Shown: one piece after another, positions 1 to 6,300 of the stretch
How the letters are laid out: the number at the start of each line of letters is the position of its first letter
How positions within the stretch are numbered: the stretch's first letter is position 1
Assembly: GCA_029287875.1 (NCBI GenBank)
Contig: JARFQH010000322.1
Location: 1 to 7,952 of the forward strand
Direction of reading: 5' to 3'
Length of the DNA stretch: 7,952 nucleotides
Source: Desulfobacteraceae bacterium
GTDB taxonomy: Bacteria > Desulfobacterota > Desulfobacteria > Desulfobacterales > SG8-13
Position numbers and translations under genes: made by a program
The notes under the pieces: generated by a model
Seen by the model: the letters and a program-made list of their open reading frames with translations, nothing else
The model's database searches: none
Told to the model about the DNA's origin: nothing

Positions 1-584
1 GGACATGGGGCTGTGAATGGTCTTCCACGGCTTCGATTATCATAATTCCTCAGACATGTTTTATTGCGATTTATTAGCTTTTCTTACCGCTGAGGCGCCA
101 AGAACGCGGAGGGTGAATAAAAAAAGCCTCCAGATGTTCAATTCTATCGGCTGGTTTCAGGAAATCTTCAGCTGTTTTTTTTTGTCCTATTTTGTCTGAC
201 GCAATTTGCGCTAATTTTTGGCACTAAAAATATGTATTTTTTAAAAATGATTACAGCCGTTCAAATCGTGACAATTCCGGTACGTTTTTTACAATGGATA
301 ATTATAAGGCTATTTTCATAATTAAAGTTATTTATCTTAAATATGGGTTGCGATTTCTGTTTTTGTGCTGGTAGCGATAATGAAAAAGAACCTGAGGCTT
401 GAGCAAAGGCTCTACACAATTCTACAGATTTTAAGTGTGACCATATCCGATAAAATGTCAATTTTTCAGGTATTTACAGAAAATGATTACAAAAACATAA
501 TTGCTACACCGGATATCCAATTGAAAATATGCGATTCTTAACCGGACACTCATGATCTTAAACCGTTAAACCTATGTGGTAGAT
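1..584. other. AT-rich intergenic stretch without a convincing gene
   Basis: This stretch is visibly more AT-rich than the genes to its right, and I could support no protein or RNA gene in it. The open frames present (for example 17-199 plus and 261-461 minus) are short, match no family I recognise and lack a good ribosome binding site. It does contain an exact 12-bp direct repeat, AAAATGATTACA, at 244-255 and 480-491; an 11-bp palindrome, CGCAATTTGCG, at 200-210; and a GC-rich patch near 86-113 (CTGAGGCGCCAAGAACGCGG) that looks like part of a dispersed intergenic repeat. The stretch lies downstream of norR, which reads leftward into it. I see no strong terminator just after the norR stop; the best candidate pairing is an imperfect TTAACGG/CCGGTTAA at about 538-569. 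Confidence 0.6.
150..183 (+). terminator. Possible weak intrinsic terminator (plus strand)
   Basis: A short stem, GCTG at 150-153 pairing with CAGC at 169-172 and perhaps extended by imperfect inner pairing, is followed almost at once by nine T residues (175-183). This resembles a Rho-independent terminator for a plus-strand gene ending left of the window. The perfect part of the stem is only four base pairs, so the call is tentative. Confidence 0.25.
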
Positions 585-2135
585 TCACTTCACATTCAGC
601 CTTCTGGCAAGTTTGTGTAAATTACTTCTGTGTATTCCCAACCGACGACCGGCTGCGGCCCAATTCCCCCGGTTTGCTTCAACTGTTTCGAGGATATACT
701 CCCTTGTAAATTTGTCCACGGCTTCTCTGAGCGTTAAACCGCCTTTTGCCGCGATTTTCACGGAATGAATGGTCGCGGTTTCACTTTCCGTTATCCTATC
801 GGTACTCATATCCAGATTTTCAGGTAGAATAGTGACTTCCTGCCCCTCGGTAACGCCCAACGATGTCTTCAAGACGGCACGTGTGATGATGTTCTCGAGT
901 TCTCTGACGTTTCCCGGCCAGCTGTATCTTTTGAGCGTCTCCATGGTCTGACGGTGCAATAGAAACCGCCCCGAGCCGACCCGCCTTTGCGCCAATTCAC
1001 AAAAATGTCCTGCCAGTAGGGGAATGTCATCGATTCTCTCTCTCAGTGGTGGTACCCTTAGGGGGTAGACGTTCAAGCGATGATAGAGATCGACGCGAAA
1101 CTGACCGCTTTTGACCGCACTTTCCAGGTTTCGATTGGTGGCTGCCAAGATGCGGACATCGACGCGTTTGACTTTGGCTGTGCCGAGTTTTTGAACCTCA
1201 CCTTCCTGCAAAACACGCAGCAGTTTGGGTTGGACGGACGGTGGTAACTCGCCGATCTCATCGAGAAACAGGGTCCCGCCGTCAGCGAGCTCGAACTTAC
1301 CGATCCTCTCGGTTGCAGCGCCCGTGTAGGCGCCCTTCGTGTGGCCGAAGAGTTCACTTTCAGCCAGGGTTTCCGTCAAATTGGCACAGTTTACGTATAG
1401 CAGCGGCAGATCGTTCCTCTGAGATGCCGAATGAATCGCTCTTGCCACCAGTTCTTTGCCGACACCCGTTTCACCGTTTATTAAAATCGAAAAATCAGAT
1501 CGCGCGACCAGATCGATTTCCCTGCGCAGTCGATCCATCGGCTTGCTGGCGCCGAGCATCTTTTTTCCCTTATCCAGAAGAACTTCGTGCATCAGGTCTT
1601 TGGCGATAAGTCCCATTTTCTCGGCGCTGATTTCGAGTGCCAGTATCAAATCCGTCGTGTGCATTTCGGCACCTGCCAGGGCGCCGATAGCACTTAAAAA
1701 CCGCATATCCAGTGCATCGAAGGCGGTGCTGTCGATGGCGTCGGCCGTTAACGCACCGATCAATTCGTCACCCGCATACAAGGGGCAGCCAAGACACGAA
1801 TGAATTCTTTTGCCCGACAGGGTCTGGTCCGTCAACAGGCCGTCAAACGGGTCGGGAACTTGTGCATCGCTTGGGAAAATAATCGGCTCTCGAGAATGAC
1901 AGATAACGTCCAGCCGCGGGTGATCTTGGCGATGAAAGCGGCGTCCCATGGTGTCTTCAGAAAGTCCCACGGCGGCTTTCACGCTGAGAACATCTTTTTC
2001 CACCCGGAGCAACGCAGCGGCATCATAAGGAATGGCTCGCCGAAGCCCTTCCAGAAGACGCAGATAGCGACTCTTGGCATCCAGTGCGGACGTTAAATCC
2101 AAAGCGATTTTTGTGAGAATGTCGATTTTATCCAT
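585..2135 (-). CDS. norR: NorR-type NO-responsive sigma-54-dependent transcriptional activator
   Basis: This is an enhancer-binding activator that senses nitric oxide through a mononuclear non-heme iron in its GAF domain and, when NO binds, uses ATP hydrolysis to open sigma-54 promoters. Starting at the ATG at 2135 it has 516 residues, close to E. coli NorR (504). Domains in order: GAF (about 5-165), AAA+ (about 195-430) and a C-terminal Fis-type helix-turn-helix (about 491-515, NWAAAGRRLGIHRSNLHKLA). All five iron ligands proposed for E. coli NorR align: R74 (HPRL), D95 and D98 (PDPFDGL), C114 (HSC) and D132 (ALTAD). Walker A is GETGVGKE (221-228) and Walker B is LFLDEI (D292/E293). The sigma-54 contact loop reads GAYTGA (268-273) instead of the commoner GAFTGA. 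An upstream in-frame TTG at 2204 would add 23 residues, but these match nothing in NorR and would run across the predicted operators, so I prefer the ATG. No strong Shine-Dalgarno sequence precedes it. The gene is divergent from the hemerythrin-narGH operon. Confidence 0.93.
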   Translation of the reverse strand: MDKIDILTKIALDLTSALDAKSRYLRLLEGLRRAIPYDAAALLRVEKDVLSVKAAVGLSEDTMGRRFHRQDHPRLDVICHSREPIIFPSDAQVPDPFDGLLTDQTLSGKRIHSCLGCPLYAGDELIGALTADAIDSTAFDALDMRFLSAIGALAGAEMHTTDLILALEISAEKMGLIAKDLMHEVLLDKGKKMLGASKPMDRLRREIDLVARSDFSILINGETGVGKELVARAIHSASQRNDLPLLYVNCANLTETLAESELFGHTKGAYTGAATERIGKFELADGGTLFLDEIGELPPSVQPKLLRVLQEGEVQKLGTAKVKRVDVRILAATNRNLESAVKSGQFRVDLYHRLNVYPLRVPPLRERIDDIPLLAGHFCELAQRRVGSGRFLLHRQTMETLKRYSWPGNVRELENIITRAVLKTSLGVTEGQEVTILPENLDMSTDRITESETATIHSVKIAAKGGLTLREAVDKFTREYILETVEANRGNWAAAGRRLGIHRSNLHKLARRLNVK

Positions 2136-2138
2136 GCT

Positions 2139-2149
2139 GTCATAAGTAC
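2139..2149. promoter_or_regulatory. Candidate NorR enhancer site 1 (GT-N7-AC)
   Basis: The sequence GTCATAAGTAC fits the GT-N7-AC core bound by NorR, and the flanking bases extend it to TGT-N7-ACA. It sits just upstream of the norR ATG (2135), 20 bp from site 2, so it could also mediate NorR autoregulation. A GT-N7-AC core alone is common by chance; the spacing and the neighbouring sites add the weight. Confidence 0.55.
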
Positions 2150-2155
2150 AACGCC

Positions 2156-2172
2156 GTTGTCGAACTGACAAC
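2156..2172. promoter_or_regulatory. Candidate NorR enhancer site 2 (extended palindrome)
   Basis: GTTGTCGAACTGACAAC is a perfect inverted repeat of two 6-bp arms around 5 bp. It contains a GT-N7-AC core at 2159-2169 and, read as GTCG-AAC-TGAC, is very close to the GTCA-N3-TGAC form of NorR sites. It is the strongest of the three candidates and lies about two helical turns from site 1. Confidence 0.7.
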
Positions 2173-2182
2173 AGAAAAATGA

Positions 2183-2211
2183 TGTATAAAAGATAACGGT
2201 ACAAGTAACTA
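2183..2211 (-). promoter_or_regulatory. Possible sigma-70-type promoter for norR
   Basis: On the minus strand a TATACA hexamer (2188-2183) could act as the -10 element of norR, placing the start of transcription near 2176. The -35 region at about 2206-2211 (TAGTTA) is poor. Candidate NorR site 3 overlaps this -35 region and site 2 lies just downstream of the predicted start, an arrangement that would allow NorR to repress its own gene, as reported for E. coli norR. The call rests mainly on the -10 hexamer and its position. Confidence 0.3.
2199..2209. promoter_or_regulatory. Candidate NorR enhancer site 3 (GT-N7-AC)
   Basis: GTACAAGTAAC fits GT-N7-AC, with GGT on its left flank. It begins exactly 40 bp from site 2 and 60 bp from site 1, so all three lie at multiples of 20 bp, on the same face of the helix. 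It ends 27 bp before the -24 element of the sigma-54 promoter. Both E. coli and Ralstonia NorR systems use three enhancer sites upstream of the target promoter. Confidence 0.5.
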
Positions 2212-2236
2212 CCTGATTTGTTGTCGTTTGTTTGAT

Positions 2237-2252
2237 TGGCATCTATGTTGCT
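2237..2252 (+). promoter_or_regulatory. Sigma-54 (-24/-12) promoter driving the hemerythrin-narGH operon
   Basis: TGGCATCTATGTTGCT matches the sigma-54 consensus TGGCAC-N5-TTGCW at all but one defined position. The invariant GG (2238-2239) and GC (2250-2251) are separated by exactly 10 bp. Transcription would begin near A2263, reading rightward. The element lies directly downstream of three candidate NorR sites and faces away from norR, the standard arrangement of NorR-controlled promoters. The predicted start is about 470 nt before the first clear gene. Confidence 0.8.
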
Positions 2253-2278
2253 CTATTGGTGTATTAAAAATATAAGTA

Positions 2279-2314
2279 GGTTCAGGGTTCAGGGTTCAAA
2301 GGTTCTGGGTTCAA
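2279..2314 (+). repeat. GGTTCAG heptamer array (left arm of inverted repeat)
   Basis: There are five tandem degenerate units: GGTTCAG, GGTTCAG, GGTTCAAA, GGTTCTG and GGTTCAA. Positions 2292-2312 form a perfect 21-bp inverted repeat with 2647-2667. A fragment of the same unit, GGGTTCAAAGGTTCT, recurs in direct orientation at 2444-2458. The function is unknown; arrays of this type are non-coding and sit between genes. Confidence 0.85.
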
Positions 2315-2443
2315 GCCCGCCTTGGCCTCCGGCTCGCAGTCTGCACCTCGGAGAGCGCGACGCGACGTGGCCATGAAATTATTTGCATATTCTAAAGACG
2401 TTGCTTTTCATCACCACAGTATTCCAAGCCTGGTCTGGGCCAG

Positions 2444-2458
2444 GGGTTCAAAGGTTCT
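2444..2458 (+). repeat. Isolated copy of the GGGTTCAAAGGTTCT unit
   Basis: These 15 bases are identical to 2292-2306 and are the exact reverse complement of 2653-2667. The copy overlaps the right arm of the small hairpin at 2429-2444 by one base. It is evidence that the heptamer sequence has been copied or moved within this gap. Confidence 0.75.
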
Positions 2459-2589
2459 AACCGAATGAAACTGATAACAATTTTTATCAAGTCTTGGGAT
2501 TATCGACATAACCCGTTGGGTGAGAAGCCATTAGAGTCCAATTGAAGGCAAGCATCCTTTTATTGCAGCTGAATAGGAGTTTACAACTC

Positions 2590-2674
2590 TGAACCCAGAT
2601 CCCCGAACTCAGAATTCAGAACCCAGAACCCTGAACGCCGAACCCGGAACCCAGAACCTTTGAACCCCGAACCC
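2590..2674 (-). repeat. GAACCC heptamer array (right arm of inverted repeat)
   Basis: About eleven degenerate units of the form GAACCCW run from 2591 to 2674, in the opposite orientation to the left array. Positions 2647-2667 are the perfect reverse complement of 2292-2312, and after one mismatch the pairing continues through GAACCC at 2669-2674. Positions 2619-2636 (GAACCCAGAACCCTGAAC) recur exactly at 3294-3311 after the hemerythrin gene. The array ends about 45 nt before the hemerythrin ribosome binding site. Confidence 0.85.
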
Positions 2675-2731
2675 TTTCGGTCGGCAGCAGCGGTGGTTGT
2701 CGTCCATGGATTCTGAATTGGAGCCCTTTAT

Positions 2732-3289
2732 ATGGATCCTATCAAAGATCTGACAGCGGAACACGATGCGGTTCGCCTGACTCTGCGCATCTTGGAAAAA
2801 ATCAACACCGACATCGACCGGAGCGGCAAGATCGCCGCCGGCGACCACATCGATACTCTTTTGGAATTCTTAAGGGTGTTTGTCGACAAGTGTCACCATG
2901 GCAAAGAAGAAAAACTGCTTTTCCCGGCGCTGGAAGAGGTCGGTGTGGGCAAGGAGGGCGGCCCGATAGGCGTGATGCTCGATGAACATCGGCAGGGACG
3001 CGAACTGGTCGGGACAATGACAGCCGCGATGACACAGTATCGCCAAGGCGAGGCGGCCGCCGCGGCCCGGTTCAGCGAAGCGGCCAAAGCCTACATCGAT
3101 TTATTGAATCGGCATATCGAGAAGGAAAATAATGTGCTTTTTTCCATTGCCGGTCGGCATCTCTCAATAGATACGTTGTCGGAACTGAAGAAAGGCTTCG
3201 ACAGGATAGAAACCGAAGAGATCGGGACTGGAAGACACGATGAATTTCATCGCATGCTCCACAACTTAGAAAAGGTGTATTTGCAGTGA
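2732..3289 (+). CDS. Hemerythrin-like (HHE domain) di-iron protein
   Basis: This is a soluble cytoplasmic protein of 185 residues with no signal peptide or membrane segment. It is predicted to be a four-helix bundle carrying a non-heme di-iron centre. Candidate ligands follow the hemerythrin-like pattern: H11 (EHD), H56 with E60 (HHGKEE), H86 (LDEHRQGRE) and H128 with E132 (RHIEKEN). The C-terminal HDEFHRMLHNLEKVYL is typical of stand-alone bacterial HHE proteins. Family members bind O2 or NO or repair iron centres; E. coli YtfE and Ralstonia NorA are NO-linked relatives in role. The ATG at 2732 is preceded by GGAG (2720-2723) at 8 nt spacing. It is the first gene after the NorR/sigma-54 promoter and lies 62 bp before narG. 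I infer a role in binding or buffering NO. An O2-sensing role cannot be excluded, and I do not assign the name norA. Confidence 0.85.
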   Translation: MDPIKDLTAEHDAVRLTLRILEKINTDIDRSGKIAAGDHIDTLLEFLRVFVDKCHHGKEEKLLFPALEEVGVGKEGGPIGVMLDEHRQGRELVGTMTAAMTQYRQGEAAAAARFSEAAKAYIDLLNRHIEKENNVLFSIAGRHLSIDTLSELKKGFDRIETEEIGTGRHDEFHRMLHNLEKVYLQ

Positions 3290-3290
3290 C

Positions 3291-3334
3291 CCTGAACCCA
3301 GAACCCTGAACCTTCAAACCCAGCTCAAACCCGC
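3291..3334 (+). repeat. Short GAACCC heptamer array between hemerythrin and narG
   Basis: About five degenerate units (CCTGAACCCAGAACCCTGAA and onward) begin two bases after the hemerythrin stop codon and end just before the narG ribosome binding site. Bases 3294-3311 are identical to 2619-2636. The array fills nearly the whole 62-bp gap. It has no T-run and no GC-rich hairpin of its own, so it does not look like an intrinsic terminator. Confidence 0.8.
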
Positions 3335-3351
3335 TGTCCAGGAGGTGTCAA

Positions 3352-6300
3352 ATGGCCGAGCGTTCCTTGCTATCTGCGTTGCGGTTTTTCCGTCCCAAAG
3401 GTAAACCGCATGGTTGCCGGGAGGAGAAGACCGCGGACAACTGGGCCGAAACCCGCTGCGGCCAGCGGGAATGGGAGGAACTGTATCGCCGCCGCTGGCA
3501 GTATGACAAAAAAGTCCGTTCCACGCATGGCGTCAATTGCACCGGGTCGTGCTCCTGGGATGTTTATGTGAAAAATGGGATTCTGGTTTGGGAAACGCAG
3601 CGCACCGATTATCCCGCGTGCGGAGAGGGTTTTCCCAATCACGAACCGCGGGGGTGTCCGCGCGGGGCGACCTATTCGTGGTACACTTACAGCCCGGTGC
3701 GCCTCAAATACCCGCTGGTCAGATCCAGCCTGATGGCCATGTGGCAGGACGCCTTGCACCACCAAAAAGATCCGGTGGCCGCCTGGGAAAGCATCGTCAC
3801 CGATGATGCAAAACGCCGCCGATTTCACAAAGACCGCGGAAAAGGCGGGTTTGTCAGGGCATCCTGGGACCAGGTCGCCACGATCGTTGCCGCTTCATTG
3901 ATTCACACCATCAAGGTCTACGGTCCCGACCGGATTTTCGGTTTCACCCCGATTCCGGCCATGTCGATGGTCTGCTATGCCTCAGGGGCCCGTTTTCTCT
4001 CCCTCATCGGCGGCTCCATGATCAGTTTTTACGATTGGTACTGCGATCTACCGCCGGCTTCGCCCCAGATCTGGGGCGAGCAGACCGATGTCCCCGAAAG
4101 TGCCGACTGGTACGAGTCCACGTATTTCATCGTGTGGGGCACCAATCTGCCCATGACCCGCACCCCGGATGCGCATTTCTACACCGAGGCCCGCTACCGG
4201 GGCGCCAAGGTGGCTGCGGTTGCGCCCGATTATGCCGAATACGTCAAGTTCGCCGATACCTGGTTGCCCGCCAGGGCGGGCACGGATGCGGCCCTGGCTA
4301 TGGCCATGACCCATGTCATTTTCAAGGAATTCTATATCGACCGACAGGTGGCCTACTTCACCGATTATGCCAAGACCTACACGGACCTGCCGTTTGTCGT
4401 CGTGCTCGAATCGAAAGGCGACACCTTTACTCCCGGTCGATTCCTGCGGGCGGCGGACCTGGATCTGGAGACCAACAATGCCCAGTGGAAAACGGTCCTG
4501 TACGATGCGGCCACCCACGGCTTCCGTGTTCCCAACGGCAGCATCGGTTTTCGATGGAACGAGGAAGGGCGCTGGAACCTGAAGCTGGATGAAAACGACG
4601 AGCGCATCGACCCGCTGCTCAGTTTCGCGTCCGAACCGGATCATTGGAAGAGCGTTTCGTTCCCTGTTTTCGAGTCGGCCGGGGCCAGATCCAAAACGGG
4701 CATCGCTCCGGTGAAGACCATTGCGACACCTGCGGGCGAGCTGCACGTCACCACCGTCTTTGACTTGATGGCCGCCCATCTGGGCATTTTGCCGCAAGAG
4801 GCGCCGGATTCAAGCGCAGATTATCCGCAGGGGTACCAAGACCCCAAACCCTACACACCCGCCTGGCAGGAAGCCATCACCGGTGTGCCGCAGGCCGATG
4901 TCATCCGCGTGGCGCGCGAGTTTGCCGACAACGCCGAGAAGACCCGCGGAAAGTCCATGATCTTTCTGGGGGCCGGCACCAATCACTGGTATCACAGCGA
5001 TATGATTTACCGGACGATCATCGGTCTGACCACCTTGTGTGGATGCCAGGGAGTCAATGGCGGCGGTTGGGCCCACTATGTGGGACAGGAAAAGGTCAGG
5101 CCCCAGGCGGCGTGGTCCCAGGTTGCCTTCGGCCTCGACTGGCGCCGGCCGCCCCGCCAGCAAAACGGGACCTCCTTTTATTACTTCGGCACCGATCAAT
5201 GGCGCTACGACACCCTCCGGCCCGACGCCATCCTCTCGCCTTTGGGCAGCGCGGCAGCGGCCCGCCACATGGCCGATTACAACGTCATTGCCGCCCGTCT
5301 GGGGTGGCTGCCGTCCTATCCGCAGTTCAACCAGAATCCGATCGAACTGGTCAGAGAGGCCGTATCGAACGGGGCGTCTTCGGATGAAGACATCATCGCC
5401 TATGCCGTCGAAAAGCTCAAAAGCGGTGACTTGCGGTTTTCGATTGAAGATCCGGACAACCCCCTCAACTTCCCGCGGGTCTTGTTCCTGTGGCGGGCCA
5501 ACCTGCTGGGTGCCAGCGGCAAGGGGCACGAGTATTTCCTCAAACATCTGCTGGGCGTTGAAAACGCGGTCTTCAACACCGACGGCAGTTTGCGTCCGCA
5601 AGAGGTCGAGTGGCGCGAACCGGCGCCGGAAGGCAAGCTGGATCTTTTAGTCACCCTGGAGCTGCGCATGTCCACCAGTGCGATGTATGCCGATGTCGCC
5701 CTGCCGGCCGCGGGCTGGTACGAGATGCATGATTTGAACACCACCGATATGCATCCGTTCATTCACCCGTTTAACCCGGCCATCGACCCGCCCTGGGAAA
5801 CACGGACCAATTGGGAGCAGTTTAAAACGATCGCCGAAAAATTTTCCGAAATGGCAGTCGCGCATTTAGGGGAAGTAAAGGATCTGGTGGCCACTCCATT
5901 GATGCACGACAGTCCGGGTGAAATCGCCCAGCCGGACGTCAAAGACTGGCGCAAAGGTGAAACCGACCCGATTCCCGGCAAAACGATGCCCAGTTTGGCG
6001 GTGACCTCCCGTGATTATCCCAACACCTACAAGATGATGACGGCCCTGGGGCCATTGGCCGCAAAGGTGGGTGTCGGTTCGAAAGGGGTCGTGTGGAACG
6101 CATCGGAAGAAGTCGATGCATTGAAGCAAGCATTGGGGACCGTCGCCGAAAGCGGTGTTTCTCAGGGGATGCCGTCCATGGCAACGGCCAAACAGGCGGC
6201 CGAAACCATCCTCATGCTGGCTCCGGAAACCAATGGCGAAACGGCCGTAAAATCGTGGGTGGGTCTCGAGCGAAAAACCGGCCTCGATCTGCAGCATTTG

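Larger units (their letters stand above)
2263..2731 (+). other. Predicted long untranslated leader of the operon
   Basis: I see no convincing gene between the predicted transcription start and the hemerythrin ATG. A 31-codon frame beginning at 2372 has no family match and looks incidental. The stretch is bounded by two oppositely oriented heptamer arrays (listed separately). It also contains a small perfect hairpin, CCTGG-N6-CCAGG at 2429-2444, and a TGATAA-N6-TTATCA inverted repeat at 2472-2489. Such a leader may fold extensively. Alternatively, a second promoter closer to 2732 may exist, but I found no good match to one. Confidence 0.45.

Noticed and set aside
218..236. TTGGCAC in the left gap as a -24 element of a sigma-54 promoter.
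   Set aside because: No GC occurs at the required 10-bp spacing after GG.
261..461. A 66-codon minus-strand frame in the AT-rich gap.
   Set aside because: No family resemblance, no convincing ribosome binding site, and AT-rich codon use unlike the neighbouring genes.
2279..2314. GGTTCAA units resemble the T-loop of tRNAs, suggesting a tRNA gene or fragment.
   Set aside because: There is no acceptor, D or anticodon stem around them, and the motif repeats as a heptamer array.
2322..2338. A second GG-N10-GC arrangement (TTGGCCTCCGGCTCGCA) that could be read as another sigma-54 promoter.
   Set aside because: It keeps only the invariant dinucleotides and lacks TTGC at -12 and the A/C after TGGC. 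It lies in GC-rich sequence beside the repeat array. The element at 2237-2252 is far better.
2372..2467. A 31-codon plus-strand frame starting ATGAAATTATTTGC in the leader.
   Set aside because: No usable ribosome binding site, no recognisable family, and its 3' part is made of the repeat unit GGTTCAAAGGTTCT.
2472..2489. TGATAA-N6-TTATCA as an FNR-type operator.
   Set aside because: FNR sites are TTGAT-N4-ATCAA. Here the TGAT and ATCA half-sites are 10 bp apart, so the spacing does not fit.
2279..3334. Repeated blocks as a possible CRISPR array.
   Set aside because: Units are about 7 bp, degenerate and tandem without spacers, and they occur in both orientations.
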